The notes under the pieces were generated by a model. It was given only the letters and a program-made list of their open reading frames with translations, did no database searches and was not told the origin of the DNA. Source: 2011-GWA2-47-8b sp964361325 (GTDB lineage: Bacteria > Patescibacteriota > Minisyncoccia > UBA6257 > WO2-44-18). Taken from it: 22,862 nucleotides of DNA. A program made the position numbers and the translations under genes. The stretch spans positions 1 to 22,862 of the forward strand of contig CAYHZT010000010.1 of the NCBI GenBank assembly GCA_964361325.1. The letters run 5' to 3'. This document shows positions 13,923-22,344 of this stretch, piece by piece; positions within the stretch are counted from its first letter, which is position 1; each line of letters begins with the position of its first letter.

Positions 13923-14759
13923 CTAGAGTTGGAAAATTTTGTAAGCCGTATTAGTTGTAACCTCCGCGATTTTTTCATAGGAATCGCCTCGCAGCTCCGC
14001 CAGCTTTTTTGCGGTCTCAATAATATAAGAGGGCTCGTTGCGTCTGCCGCGATACGGTTCGGGCGCTACGTATGGAGCGTCAGTCTCAAACAAAATCCTA
14101 TCCAAAGGAATATAGTTTAAAATCGTGTCGTAAGCGTTGGTAAAAGTAATTACTCCGCCGAAAGTGAAATAAAATCCGGCTTCCAGCATCTTTTTAGTTA
14201 CAGTAAGAGAGCCGACGTAAAAATGATTTACTTTAGGAACGGATATCGGGTTTTCTTTTAAGATTTCCAGTGTATCTTCATAGGCGTCGTCTGTATCGGC
14301 TGACGGCCGTGTGTGCATCATTAACGCTTTGCCTAAAGCTTGCGCCAATTTTATTTGCTCTATGAAAACTTCTTTTTGTTTACCCTGAGCTTGTCGAAGG
14401 GCTTCATTATTCTCTAGCCGATAATAATCCAATCCGCATTCGCCTATTGCCACTACTTTCGGGTCTTGCGCCAACCGGCGAAGTTTTTCTATATCAAACT
14501 TTTCCTGCGCCGGCTCTTTCTGTTCTTTACGGTCGTGGTACCAACCATCGCTTAAGTGGCTGGGATGAAAGCCGACAGCGGCCCAGATATTTTTGGGATA
14601 TTTTTTAGCAAGTTCAATGGCCGATTGAGAAGTAGCCGCTTGCGTACCAACGCAAATCATTTTAACGCCCGCCGTTTGGGCACGCTTGATTACTTCTTCA
14701 CGATCCCGGTCATACAAAGGAAAATGAATATGAGTATGCGCGTCAATCAAATTTGGCAT
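13923..14759 (-). CDS. tatD: TatD-family metal-dependent hydrolase (DNase)
   Basis: The protein has 278 residues. Metal ligands are visible in order: DAHTHIH (H8, H10), IGECGLDYY (E107), MMHTRP (H149), NHFYVG (H179) and FETDAPYVAP (D227). TatD enzymes are cytoplasmic metal-dependent nucleases or deaminase-like hydrolases linked to DNA turnover. The ATG is one base after the metG stop, so the two are translationally coupled; metG-tatD is a widespread bacterial arrangement. The segment ENNEALRQAQGKQKEVF contains residues ALRQAQG (about 120-126) encoded by a repeat word that looks inserted into a loop. Confidence 0.94.
   Translation of the reverse strand: MPNLIDAHTHIHFPLYDRDREEVIKRAQTAGVKMICVGTQAATSQSAIELAKKYPKNIWAAVGFHPSHLSDGWYHDRKEQKEPAQEKFDIEKLRRLAQDPKVVAIGECGLDYYRLENNEALRQAQGKQKEVFIEQIKLAQALGKALMMHTRPSADTDDAYEDTLEILKENPISVPKVNHFYVGSLTVTKKMLEAGFYFTFGGVITFTNAYDTILNYIPLDRILFETDAPYVAPEPYRGRRNEPSYIIETAKKLAELRGDSYEKIAEVTTNTAYKIFQL
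14383..14401 (-). repeat. CCCTTCGACAAGCTCAGGG repeat word inside tatD
   Basis: The 19-base word (minus strand) has complementary ends (CCCT/AGGG) and is read as LRQAQG in frame. I recall this word as widespread in metagenome-derived bacterial genomes; this was not checked. It lies in the loop between the GECGLDYY motif and the KQKEVF helix. Confidence 0.6.
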
Positions 14760-14760
14760 T

Positions 14761-16194
14761 TTAGATTCTCGGGAAAAGATTCTCGGATTTTTTTACTTGA
14801 AGAGTGTTTTTTGAAGACCAAGTAATGCTTTTTGTAATCTTTTCGGCTGTTTCATGTAAAAATGGCTTAAGAAACGCGGCCACGTTATCCAAAATAACAA
14901 TGGCATTAACGATTGATGCTTGGCGCTGTATGCCAGTCACTGATTTGTCCCAGGGCTTTTCGTTGTTTACATAGACATCTCCGTAACTGATTAAATCCCA
15001 GATTGCGGCAAGCGCCTCGTGAAGTTTATATTCATAAATCTTTTTATTGACTACTTCTTTTACTTCTTCGATTTTTTTAGCGATCGCTTTATCGGTTTTT
15101 TTGGGATCCGCCTTTATCTCGCCGAGCTTTTCTCCAAGCGCCAACACGCGCGAAGCAAAATTACCGAGGCCATTGGCCAAGTCTCCGTTGTAACGCTCTT
15201 TAAATTTCTCCTCGCTGTAATCTCCGTCATCGCCGGAAGGAATTTCCCGTAAAAGATAATACCGCACGGCATCAACGCTATATTTTTTTACCAATGCGTC
15301 CGGCTCAACCACATTACCGACGGTTTTTGACATCTTCTCTCCGTCAACGGTAATGAACCCGTGAACGAAAATCTTTTTAGGCAATTTTAACCCTGCCGAA
15401 AGGAGCATTCCCGGCCAAATCGCGGCATGAAACCGCAAAATATCCTTACCTATAACGTGAATATCGGCCGGCCAATATTTCTCCGGTAACAGATAATTAA
15501 CCAAAGCGTCCGCCCAAACATACATTACGCTGTCCGGATCCCCCGGAACCGGCACTCCCCAGCTTAAATCCTTCTTCGGCCGGGAAAAGCTTATATCTTC
15601 CAACCCCTCGTTAAGGAAAGATAAGATCTCGTTTTTCCTCGATTCGGGCAGAATTTCCAAATCCCCTTTTTCAATCAGTTTTTTGATATCTTTGGAATAT
15701 TTTGAGAGTTTAAAAAACCAGTTCTCTTCTTCGATAATTTCCGGTTTTTGTTTGTGATCACGACATTTGCCGTCAATCAGATCTTTTTCGGTAATAAACG
15801 CCTCGTGTCCGACGCAATAGTGACCTCGATAGTTTTTTTTATAAAGATCGCCCGATTTTTCAATCGCTTTCCAAATTTTTTGCGCGTTCGGCCAATGACG
15901 TTTTTGATCGGACGTGCGAACGAAATCATCCCAGGATAAATTCAAAGTTTCTTTAAGCGCGCGGAACTTAGCTGAATTTTCGTCAACGAATTTTTGCGGG
16001 GAAATGCCGGCGGTCTCGGCAGCCCTGACAATTTTTACCCCGTGTTCATCGGTACCGGTCAAAAAGAAAACGTCAAAGCCACGCTCACGATGGTAGCGCG
16101 CCAAAACGTCTGCCTGCGCCGCCTCTAAAGCGAACCCGATGTGTGGCGGCGCGTTAACGTAAGCGATTGAGGTTGTAACGTAAAACTTCTTCAT
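14761..16194 (-). CDS. metG: methionyl-tRNA synthetase
   Basis: The protein has 477 residues. Class I signatures: AYVNAPPHIGFALE (HIGH box HIGF at 18-21) and DGEKMSKTVGN (KMSKS-type, about 287-291). The connective peptide has CVGHEAF and GKCRDHKQ, where other MetRS have paired Cys residues, so metal binding may be altered or use His. The C-terminal tRNA-binding domain found in many bacterial MetRS is absent, giving the short form. It is cytosolic. No Shine-Dalgarno is clear; a TATAGA 7 nt before the ATG is a weak -10 candidate. The gene lies downstream of the terminator that ends the AI-2E permease gene and is coupled to tatD. Confidence 0.96.
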   Translation of the reverse strand: MKKFYVTTSIAYVNAPPHIGFALEAAQADVLARYHRERGFDVFFLTGTDEHGVKIVRAAETAGISPQKFVDENSAKFRALKETLNLSWDDFVRTSDQKRHWPNAQKIWKAIEKSGDLYKKNYRGHYCVGHEAFITEKDLIDGKCRDHKQKPEIIEEENWFFKLSKYSKDIKKLIEKGDLEILPESRKNEILSFLNEGLEDISFSRPKKDLSWGVPVPGDPDSVMYVWADALVNYLLPEKYWPADIHVIGKDILRFHAAIWPGMLLSAGLKLPKKIFVHGFITVDGEKMSKTVGNVVEPDALVKKYSVDAVRYYLLREIPSGDDGDYSEEKFKERYNGDLANGLGNFASRVLALGEKLGEIKADPKKTDKAIAKKIEEVKEVVNKKIYEYKLHEALAAIWDLISYGDVYVNNEKPWDKSVTGIQRQASIVNAIVILDNVAAFLKPFLHETAEKITKSITWSSKNTLQVKKSENLFPRI

Positions 16195-16215
16195 CTTCGC
16201 TTCTATATTAAACTA

Positions 16216-16249
16216 AAAAAACGTCCTGATGTACATCAGGACGTTTTTA
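16216..16249 (-). terminator. intrinsic terminator after the AI-2E permease gene
   Basis: A perfect 24-bp palindrome (16221-16244, half-site ACGTCCTGATGT) is flanked by A and T tracts. It is symmetrical and so could work both ways, but only the minus strand has an adjacent upstream gene, whose TAA stop lies just before it. Confidence 0.92.
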
Positions 16250-17266
16250 AATCCCTAATCCCCTGCGACGCGCCTTGGAGCGCGACCAATCTTCCAAAAA
16301 TTCTTGTAAGAGCACTGCTGCCGGCACAGCTAGGACCAAACCGATAAAGCCAAATGCTTGAGCGCCAATCAAAAGCGCGATTAAAATTACCACTGGTTGG
16401 AGATCGGTTGTCAGCTTAGTCACCGCCGGCACCAAGACATTGTTTTCGAGCTGCTGGATGATTATGTATAAAATGAGGACGTACAAAGCAAGCGTCAGCG
16501 ATTCGGTCAATGCCACCAGAACCGCCAAACTGCCGCTGAAAATCGGACCGACGTAAGGAATCAACTCAAAAATAGCCGCGACTATGCCGAGAATCAAACT
16601 ATATTTAACGCCCAGAATGGACAGGCCGATAAAAACCAATAATCCCACTCCGAGACTTAAAACTACTTGGCCGCTAAGCCAACGGCCGATTTTTCTACGA
16701 ATCCGGCTATAAAGATCCATTACGCGCTCTTCGTAGATAGAGGGTAAAATCGTAATTAAAAATCTTTCTACTCCGTCTTTCCCGACAGTCAGATAGAACG
16801 ATAAGACAAAAACCGAAACTGCCGTAGTTAAACTCCCTAAGAATTTCGTGCCTACCTCTAACAGCGAAGTGCTGCCGCTTAACAAAAGATTAGTAACCTT
16901 ACTTAAAGCCTGATTAATAGATTCGATAAAACCCGAGGTATCGATAAAGTCAAAAAGAGTGCCCGAATACTTGCCTAAATGGCCCAAAAGATTATTAAGC
17001 TCCGAAAGAGCGATTGGAAGAATTGCGTAAGCAAGCATCGCAATAAATAACAATAGAAGGATATATAGCCCCAAAGTGCTTAAAATACGAGGAATTTTGC
17101 GCTTTTCAAGCCAGCTGACAATCGGGTCAAGAGCAGAAGAAATTACGATAGCCAAAAAAAGCGCGATTAAAATATCGCGAGCGACAAACAGGGTCATAGC
17201 CAAGACGATCATAAACAAAATTCGCCATAAGCTACCCCAACTGATAATTATGCCTTTCTGATCCAC
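16247..17266 (-). CDS. AI-2E family (PerM-type) membrane permease
   Basis: The protein has 339 residues. Several hydrophobic helices are seen (about residues 12-50, 58-80, 150-165, and four or more between 200 and 325). The typical segments SALDPIVSWLEKRKIPRIL and IQQLENNVLVPAVTKLTTDLQPVVILIALLIGAQAFG identify the AI-2E transporter family. Family members are proposed exporters or sodium/proton antiporters; AI-2 transport itself should not be assumed here. The start is GTG 17266, without a Shine-Dalgarno. It begins 12 nt after the M16 peptidase stop and is probably the last gene of the recO-to-permease unit, closed by a strong terminator. Confidence 0.92.
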   Translation of the reverse strand: MDQKGIIISWGSLWRILFMIVLAMTLFVARDILIALFLAIVISSALDPIVSWLEKRKIPRILSTLGLYILLLLFIAMLAYAILPIALSELNNLLGHLGKYSGTLFDFIDTSGFIESINQALSKVTNLLLSGSTSLLEVGTKFLGSLTTAVSVFVLSFYLTVGKDGVERFLITILPSIYEERVMDLYSRIRRKIGRWLSGQVVLSLGVGLLVFIGLSILGVKYSLILGIVAAIFELIPYVGPIFSGSLAVLVALTESLTLALYVLILYIIIQQLENNVLVPAVTKLTTDLQPVVILIALLIGAQAFGFIGLVLAVPAAVLLQEFLEDWSRSKARRRGLGI

Positions 17267-17278
17267 AACTATAGTATG

Positions 17279-18556
17279 TTAAAAATTTAGTATTTTTTCA
17301 ATCGACGCCTTGTCTTTATAAGGCCCAATCATTGCCAGATTAAGCTTTTCGTTCCTGAAAATGCCTTTGGCCACCGCTATTACTTCCGCTTTCGTCACTT
17401 TGGCTATTGCTTTTACCAGCTCAGCCGGCGTCTTCATTTCTTTCTCTAAAATCTCCTGCCCACCATAGAACATCGCCAACGCATCGGAAGTTTCCAGACC
17501 CAGTAGCATCCGGCCGGATAAATGCTCTTTGGCGTCAGTCAGGTTTTTTTCCGTAATGTCTCCTTTGGCAATTTTCGTCAGCTCCCCCAGAATCGCCTTG
17601 ATAACAATCTCGATCTTGCTGTGTTCAATACCCGCCGAAACCGCGAGTATTCCATGATCAGTCGAGGCATCGGCTCCGGCTTTCACGTAATAGGCGGCGC
17701 CCAATTCTTCCCGGACTTTCTGGAACAAGCGCGAGCTCATCCCTCCGCCTAGAATGTCGGCCAAGATTTCTAGCGCGTATTTTCGTTTGTCGAAGAGATC
17801 GTAAGCGCGGCAACCCAAAACCAGATGAGTTTGGTCGGATTCTTTGAACTTCACGAGAATTTCGGGCCTGGACTGTTTTTCCACCACGGCAACTTTTCCG
17901 GATTTCTTGCCGTCGTGAATATCGGCAAAATGCTTCTCAATTTTCGGCAGAATAGTTTTCGGATTAAAATTTCCCGAAACAATAACTGCCGTCGCGCTCG
18001 CCACGTAATGCTCTCTCCGATAGTCCAGAACATTTTTTCTGGTAATTTTTTGGATGATCTCTTTCCTGCCGCCCACATCCCAGCCGGCTGGCTGATCGCC
18101 ATACAGCAATTCTAAAAATAAATCCTGCACCTTCCTTTGTGGCATATCTTCATACATATTCAATTCTTCAATCACCACTCCCTTTTCTTTTTCTAATTCT
18201 TTTTCGTTAAAAATCGGATTCAGATAAAGATCGCTGATAGTTTCTAAGATTAAATCATTGTGCTTCGCCTGCGCCTTAGCGTAGTAGCCGGTCCACTCCT
18301 GGGAAGTAAAGGCGTTATATTCCGAACCGATGCGGTCCAGCTCTCCCGCGATTTCCAGAGCGCTTGGGCGTTTCGTAGTGCCTTTGAAACAAAGATGTTC
18401 CAAAAAATGGGAAATGCCGTTAATATTCTTGGTTTCATATTTAGAACCAGCCTCAACCAAAACCAGCACCGTAGTCGCCGGATTATCCTTTTCCGGAATC
18501 AAAACCACCCGCAGGCCATTTTTTAGAATTATTTTTTTAAATGGCGATTTCATCAT
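17279..18556 (-). CDS. M16-family zinc peptidase (pitrilysin/MPP-like)
   Basis: The protein has 425 residues. The inverted zinc motif is HFLEH (H50, E53, H54), with the third ligand Glu131 in EKGVVIEELNMYEDMP, matching the H-x-x-E-H-x76-E pattern of the family. The C-terminal half-domain includes GGGMSSRLFQKVREELGAAYYV, the conserved R/Y motif of M16B proteins. It would degrade peptides; no signal peptide is seen. The ATG start overlaps the end of the glycyl-tRNA synthetase gene by 20 bp, so the genes are coupled, and an AI-2E permease follows 12 nt later. Confidence 0.94.
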   Translation of the reverse strand: MMKSPFKKIILKNGLRVVLIPEKDNPATTVLVLVEAGSKYETKNINGISHFLEHLCFKGTTKRPSALEIAGELDRIGSEYNAFTSQEWTGYYAKAQAKHNDLILETISDLYLNPIFNEKELEKEKGVVIEELNMYEDMPQRKVQDLFLELLYGDQPAGWDVGGRKEIIQKITRKNVLDYRREHYVASATAVIVSGNFNPKTILPKIEKHFADIHDGKKSGKVAVVEKQSRPEILVKFKESDQTHLVLGCRAYDLFDKRKYALEILADILGGGMSSRLFQKVREELGAAYYVKAGADASTDHGILAVSAGIEHSKIEIVIKAILGELTKIAKGDITEKNLTDAKEHLSGRMLLGLETSDALAMFYGGQEILEKEMKTPAELVKAIAKVTKAEVIAVAKGIFRNEKLNLAMIGPYKDKASIEKILNF

Positions 18557-19940
18557 TTAGGTAATCGGCGAGTTTAGCGATTTTAATTCTTTTTTGTTTC
18601 ATAGTATCGCGGTCGCGGACGGTGACGGCTTTATCTTTTTTAGTTTCAAAATCAACCGTTACGCAATAAGGAGTCCCGATTTCGTCCTGACGGCGGTAAC
18701 GCTTGCCGATACTTTGAGTTTCGTCATATTCGCAGACAAATTTTTGCGATAATTCTTTGTGTAATTTTTTGGCAATTTTGGAAAGTTCGGGTTTTTTAGA
18801 CAGGGGCAGAACCGCGACTTTCACCGGCGCAAGCCAGGTCGGGAATTTCATAACTACCCGCATTTCAAATTCGCTTTCATCACTTTTTCCTTTTTCCTTT
18901 TTACTCTTTACTTTCTCCTCGTGATACGCCTCCAACATTGCCGCCAGCACGGAACGATCCACTCCCCAAGTAGGTTCAATTACATGAGGAACGAATTTAT
19001 CCTTTGGATTTTCCGGATCGGCGTATTTCAAATCCTGTCCGCTCGCTTTCTCGTGCTGGGTCAGATCAAAATTACCGCGATAAGCAAGACCGTAAAGCTC
19101 TTTCGTGCCAAATGGATAGTCGTACTCTATATCCACTGTCCGCTTTGAATAGTGGGCGCGTTCGCCGGCGGGAATCTCGCGATAATGAAGCTTTTTAGAA
19201 GATAGTCCAAGACGTGCCAACCATTTCTTCATTTCATTTAACCAAGTTTCAAAGTGTTTTTCCCATTCCGCTTCTCTGACAAAATACTCTATTTCCATTT
19301 GTTCAAATTCGCGGGTGCGGAAAATAAAATTTCCCGGCGTGATTTCATTGCGAAATGCCTTGCCAACCTGCGCGATGCCAAATGGCAAACGGCGGCGGGT
19401 GGTTTCCACAATAGTTTTAAAATCCACAAACATTGCCTGCGCGGTTTCCGGACGTAAATAAACAACACTGGCTTCATCTTCGGTCGGCCCGATAAAAGTT
19501 TTGAACATTAAATTAAATTGTTTCGCGGCAGTGAGCTGACCTTCGCATTCCGGACAATGATCGGCGACCAACTGATCCGCTCTAAAGCGATGATGACATT
19601 TTTTACACTCCACGAGAGGATCGGAAAATCCGGCTACATGGCCGCTCGCCTGCCAGACTTTCGGATTCATCATTAACGCCGCGTCCAAGCCGACGATATC
19701 GGTCCGTTGATGAACGAATCTCTTCCACCATTCCCGCTTGACGTTGTTTTTTAATTCAACACCCAGGGGACCGTAATCCCAGGAGTTAGCAAGACCTCCA
19801 TAAATTTCCGAACCGGGAAAAATAAAACCCCGACGTTTGCACAAACTGACTATCTTTTCCATCAAATCTTTTTCCATCCCGTTAGAAGGGGCCCCAACTT
19901 CACTATTTTTATTATTTTTGTTATTTTCCATAAATTTCAT
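18537..19940 (-). CDS. glyQS: glycyl-tRNA synthetase, archaeal/eukaryal-type
   Basis: This is a class II synthetase of the single-chain alpha2 type: GSEIYGGLANSWDYGPLG near the N-terminus, a Cys pair set (CKKCHHR with CPECEG), RPETAQAMFVDFK and RFRTREFEQMEIEYFV-like motif 2, and an anticodon-binding domain starting at APVKVAVLPL. The reading frame opens at GTG 19970; in-frame ATGs occur at 19940, 19931 and 19877. I list 19940 because TTTAAT lies 6 nt upstream, but homologous sequence only begins near Met at 19877. The region 19877-19982 is bracketed by 13-bp inverted repeats, so the N-terminus may be extended by an inserted element. A basic insertion (EKVKSKKEKGKSDES) precedes the anticodon-binding domain. 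Confidence 0.94.
   Translation of the reverse strand: MKFMENNKNNKNSEVGAPSNGMEKDLMEKIVSLCKRRGFIFPGSEIYGGLANSWDYGPLGVELKNNVKREWWKRFVHQRTDIVGLDAALMMNPKVWQASGHVAGFSDPLVECKKCHHRFRADQLVADHCPECEGQLTAAKQFNLMFKTFIGPTEDEASVVYLRPETAQAMFVDFKTIVETTRRRLPFGIAQVGKAFRNEITPGNFIFRTREFEQMEIEYFVREAEWEKHFETWLNEMKKWLARLGLSSKKLHYREIPAGERAHYSKRTVDIEYDYPFGTKELYGLAYRGNFDLTQHEKASGQDLKYADPENPKDKFVPHVIEPTWGVDRSVLAAMLEAYHEEKVKSKKEKGKSDESEFEMRVVMKFPTWLAPVKVAVLPLSKKPELSKIAKKLHKELSQKFVCEYDETQSIGKRYRRQDEIGTPYCVTVDFETKKDKAVTVRDRDTMKQKRIKIAKLADYLNDEIAI
18882..18915 (-). repeat. purine-rich tandem repeat in the glycyl-tRNA synthetase gene
   Basis: On the plus strand TTTTTCC is repeated directly (18884-18890, 18891-18897), followed by TTTTTACT and CTTTACTTT variants. 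It encodes a Lys/Ser/Glu-rich stretch (KVKSKKEKGKSDES) that appears inserted in a family-variable loop. Confidence 0.6.
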
Positions 19941-19982
19941 AATCCCATTAAAACGGCCAAGCTTACTCACCTTCTAACGGGA
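19877..19982. repeat. 13-bp inverted repeats around the glycyl-tRNA synthetase start
   Basis: TCCCGTTAGAAGG (19877-19889) and its exact reverse complement (19970-19982) enclose an 80-bp A/T-rich interior. The inner side of one arm adds GGGGCCCC (19887-19894). The whole spans 106 bp between the upstream stop codon and the first well-conserved Met of the synthetase. Confidence 0.75.
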
Positions 19983-19988
19983 CCATAC

Positions 19989-21728
19989 TTATTCCCGTAC
20001 TATACCCTGATTTGAAGAAATGGTCGTGTCATCGGGCAATTGCGTAGTAACCGAAAAACTGCCGGCTGATAACTCTAGTCCGGTAAAATCGTCAGCGGCT
20101 TTTAAAGAAGTGTCTTGAATAAGAGGCATATACGCGCCGGCATCCAAAGAAGATGGCGTTGCTTCAATTTGAAAAGTTGCTTCCAGCGCCTTGCCAATTA
20201 CGCCAGTTGTGGCCTGAACTTTGTCAATTTTCCAAATTACTTCTTGAGTAGCTTCATTGTAAACCGGAGCGGAATTTCCGGTGGTTTTGACGACTCCGGT
20301 AAAACGAACATTGCCAGCCAAAAACGCCTTCACCTCCACGTCTTTAATATCCGTTCCGTAGTTGGTAATCAGCCAGTGAACCGTATAATTGGTTTTTTGA
20401 TTGACGCTGGGCGGAAACAGTCCTTTGTTGATTATCCCCGAGGCCGCGTCACGGAAATAAACTCTTGTATGAATATCTACCTTACCGCCGACTTTGGTTT
20501 CTAAATTGGCAAGTCCGATAGTTTTGGTTGCCGCCACAAAATTAGGAACAGTGGGCGACTCTATGGACCCAACCACTTTCAAAATAAAATTTCTATCACT
20601 CAAGCGATTTATGGGATAGGTGTTTTTAGTCCGAATAGTAAAATGGACCGCTCCAGATTCTCCCGGCGACAAAGTCGCTAACTCGTCCGCGTTAGACGCG
20701 TTCCAGGTTAAAGTATTGTCGGAAGAACGGAAAATAGCATTACTGTCCAATGTCGCAAAATCGTACATTGCTCCAATCAATTGCGCTTTAATAACCACGT
20801 TTTGCAATCCGATATCGGTATTGTTGAAATAATTAATATCGTAAGTAATCGAGTCGTCAACACGGGCTACATAATCCGAATCGCCGTTTGCTTCTATTCT
20901 AATGGAAAGCGGCGAGGTGGCGATGGAAAGCGTTGCGGTATTTACAGTAATCGGGTAGGGCTGCCCCAAAAGAACGGCCTCAATAGTGGCTTTGATGTCA
21001 AAAAACGCGCCATCCGGACCAAGAATATTGCCATTAATTTTAAATTTCATTTCCGAACCCTGGCGAAGGCCGCCTAAAATCCAAATGTTATTGCCGGCAT
21101 CCGGTTCTAGAGTGGATTTAACCAGTCTAAAAGTCGGCGGGAAGTCTATTTTTAATTTCAAGTCGGAGAAATCAATGTCCGAAACATTTTTGTAGGAAAT
21201 TTCTGTATCGAAATTCTCACCGCTAAAAATTTTCTGAGGTGCAACAATATCCAAAGCAAGGCCGTACCCTCCGATAGCAAGGTCGTAAACGTCCTTTTTT
21301 TGAAAACGGGAACTTAAAGAACCTGAGAGAAAATTTACCGAAACTTCAATGCGCTTAAAACTATTCTCGCCGTTTAGAGCAACTAGTTTGAAGGCTTGCT
21401 GGCTAACGCCGCCGGCTCCCAATGTTTTAAGATCACGGAAGTCGGCATTTTTTGCCGCCGGAGCGCCGACAAAAGCTATTCCCGCTGGAAGAGTTGTGGT
21501 CAGCCGCACATCCTCCAAAGTATTTTGCGAAACATTGGCAACATTAATTTGAAAATCAAAAGGCACTCCTATCAAGACCTTTTCCGGTCCTGACATTTTC
21601 AAATCCAGCCCCTTTGAACGGCTTCCTTGATAAGCTGAATATCCGATTAAAATCACCCCGAAAACCGCGACGACCGAAAAAATCATCACGATTTTGGTTT
21701 TCAAGCTTAAATTTTTCCACCAGGACAT
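19989..21728 (-). CDS. membrane-anchored surface protein with repeated beta-sandwich (DUF11/CARDB-like) domains
   Basis: The protein has 579 residues. One membrane helix at about residues 12-30 follows a short basic N-terminus (MSWWKNLSLKTK), so the bulk is outside. The rest is beta-rich, built of about four repeats with the pattern of conserved-repeat DUF11/CARDB domains: 'asymmetrical' phrases such as VANVSQNTLEDVRLTTTLP (about 68), ISYKNVSDIDFSDLKLKIDFP (about 183), INYFNNTDIGLQNVVIKAQL (about 300) and WLITNYGTDIKDVEVKAFL (about 460). Such domains form stalks on the cell surface. A specific role (adhesion, host contact) is inference. It starts 7 nt after the recO stop with AAGG in between, and GlyRS follows 48 bp or less downstream. 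Confidence 0.75.
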   Translation of the reverse strand: MSWWKNLSLKTKIVMIFSVVAVFGVILIGYSAYQGSRSKGLDLKMSGPEKVLIGVPFDFQINVANVSQNTLEDVRLTTTLPAGIAFVGAPAAKNADFRDLKTLGAGGVSQQAFKLVALNGENSFKRIEVSVNFLSGSLSSRFQKKDVYDLAIGGYGLALDIVAPQKIFSGENFDTEISYKNVSDIDFSDLKLKIDFPPTFRLVKSTLEPDAGNNIWILGGLRQGSEMKFKINGNILGPDGAFFDIKATIEAVLLGQPYPITVNTATLSIATSPLSIRIEANGDSDYVARVDDSITYDINYFNNTDIGLQNVVIKAQLIGAMYDFATLDSNAIFRSSDNTLTWNASNADELATLSPGESGAVHFTIRTKNTYPINRLSDRNFILKVVGSIESPTVPNFVAATKTIGLANLETKVGGKVDIHTRVYFRDAASGIINKGLFPPSVNQKTNYTVHWLITNYGTDIKDVEVKAFLAGNVRFTGVVKTTGNSAPVYNEATQEVIWKIDKVQATTGVIGKALEATFQIEATPSSLDAGAYMPLIQDTSLKAADDFTGLELSAGSFSVTTQLPDDTTISSNQGIVRE

Positions 21729-21735
21729 ATAAGCC

Positions 21736-22242
21736 TTATTTTAGAACAAAATGAGCGGGACTGCCAGATTGCGCCAAACAAACCGAACAGACATATTCCG
21801 AACGCCTTAGCAAAAAATTGTCGGGGGTCTTCGCGCCACAGTCCTGGCAAACAGCAAACGCACGATCAAAACCCAGCACGCGCAAAATCTCCTCTCCTTC
21901 CAAATTTTTGTCTTCAATCATTTTCCAGAGTTCGGAGTCCGGCTGGCCTTCGGCGGTTAATTCTTTAATAAGGTCGAGAATCGGCGCCCAATTTTTGATT
22001 TTCGGCAATGTAGAAATTTTCAACGCATCGGCGATTTGGAAACGATTTTTCTGAATCAAACGTACCGCGACCAGATTCGGCGGCTCCAAATGTCCGGCCA
22101 GTTTAGAAGTAATCTTGCGCGCGCCGATGGCTTTAGCAATAACCAATCCCAGATCCGAGGTATACAAAAACACTTGGGAATCCGCTTCGCCAGTCGGCTC
22201 TTTTGCAAGAACCAATGCTTGAGTATAATACTCGCTCGTCAT
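21736..22242 (-). CDS. recO: DNA repair protein RecO (short form)
   Basis: The protein has 168 residues, well below the roughly 240 of E. coli RecO. The N-terminal OB-fold is recognisable (TQALVLAKEPTGEADSQVFLYTSDLGLVIAKAIGARK), and the C-terminus carries a zinc-finger-like arrangement CQDC (132-135) and CSVC (152-155). The middle helical region is shortened. RecO works with RecR to load RecA on SSB-coated DNA, in the cytoplasm. A TAAAAT lies 6 nt before the ATG, suggesting a leaderless transcript. It heads a minus-strand run of recO, surface protein, GlyRS, M16 and permease. Confidence 0.88.
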   Translation of the reverse strand: MTSEYYTQALVLAKEPTGEADSQVFLYTSDLGLVIAKAIGARKITSKLAGHLEPPNLVAVRLIQKNRFQIADALKISTLPKIKNWAPILDLIKELTAEGQPDSELWKMIEDKNLEGEEILRVLGFDRAFAVCQDCGAKTPDNFLLRRSEYVCSVCLAQSGSPAHFVLK

Positions 22243-22248
22243 GCTGTT

Positions 22249-22254
22249 ATTTTA
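22249..22254 (-). promoter_or_regulatory. -10-like hexamer of recO
   Basis: Minus-strand TAAAAT (one mismatch to consensus) is followed by 6 nt and the recO ATG. This is one nt closer than at the other leaderless candidates. Confidence 0.4.
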
Positions 22255-22287
22255 TAAATTTTATGATTGTTACGCAATGAATAATTA

Positions 22288-22308
22288 TAACGACTTGCGA
22301 TGTCGTTA
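22288..22308. other. hairpin between the patatin terminator and recO
   Basis: TAACGAC (22288-22294) pairs with GTCGTTA (22302-22308) around a 7-nt loop. It follows the patatin terminator and precedes a TATAAT-like sequence on the minus strand; a role in recO control is possible but unproven. Confidence 0.4.
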
Positions 22309-22315
22309 ATAAAAA

Positions 22316-22338
22316 TCCCGCACCAATGAAGTGCGGGA
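22316..22338 (-). terminator. intrinsic terminator after the patatin-like gene
   Basis: TCCCGCAC (22316-22323) and GTGCGGGA (22331-22338) form an 8-bp stem with a 7-nt loop; in the minus-strand transcript TTTTTATT follows. It begins 6 nt after the patatin stop codon. Confidence 0.88.
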
Positions 22339-22344
22339 GCGGAA

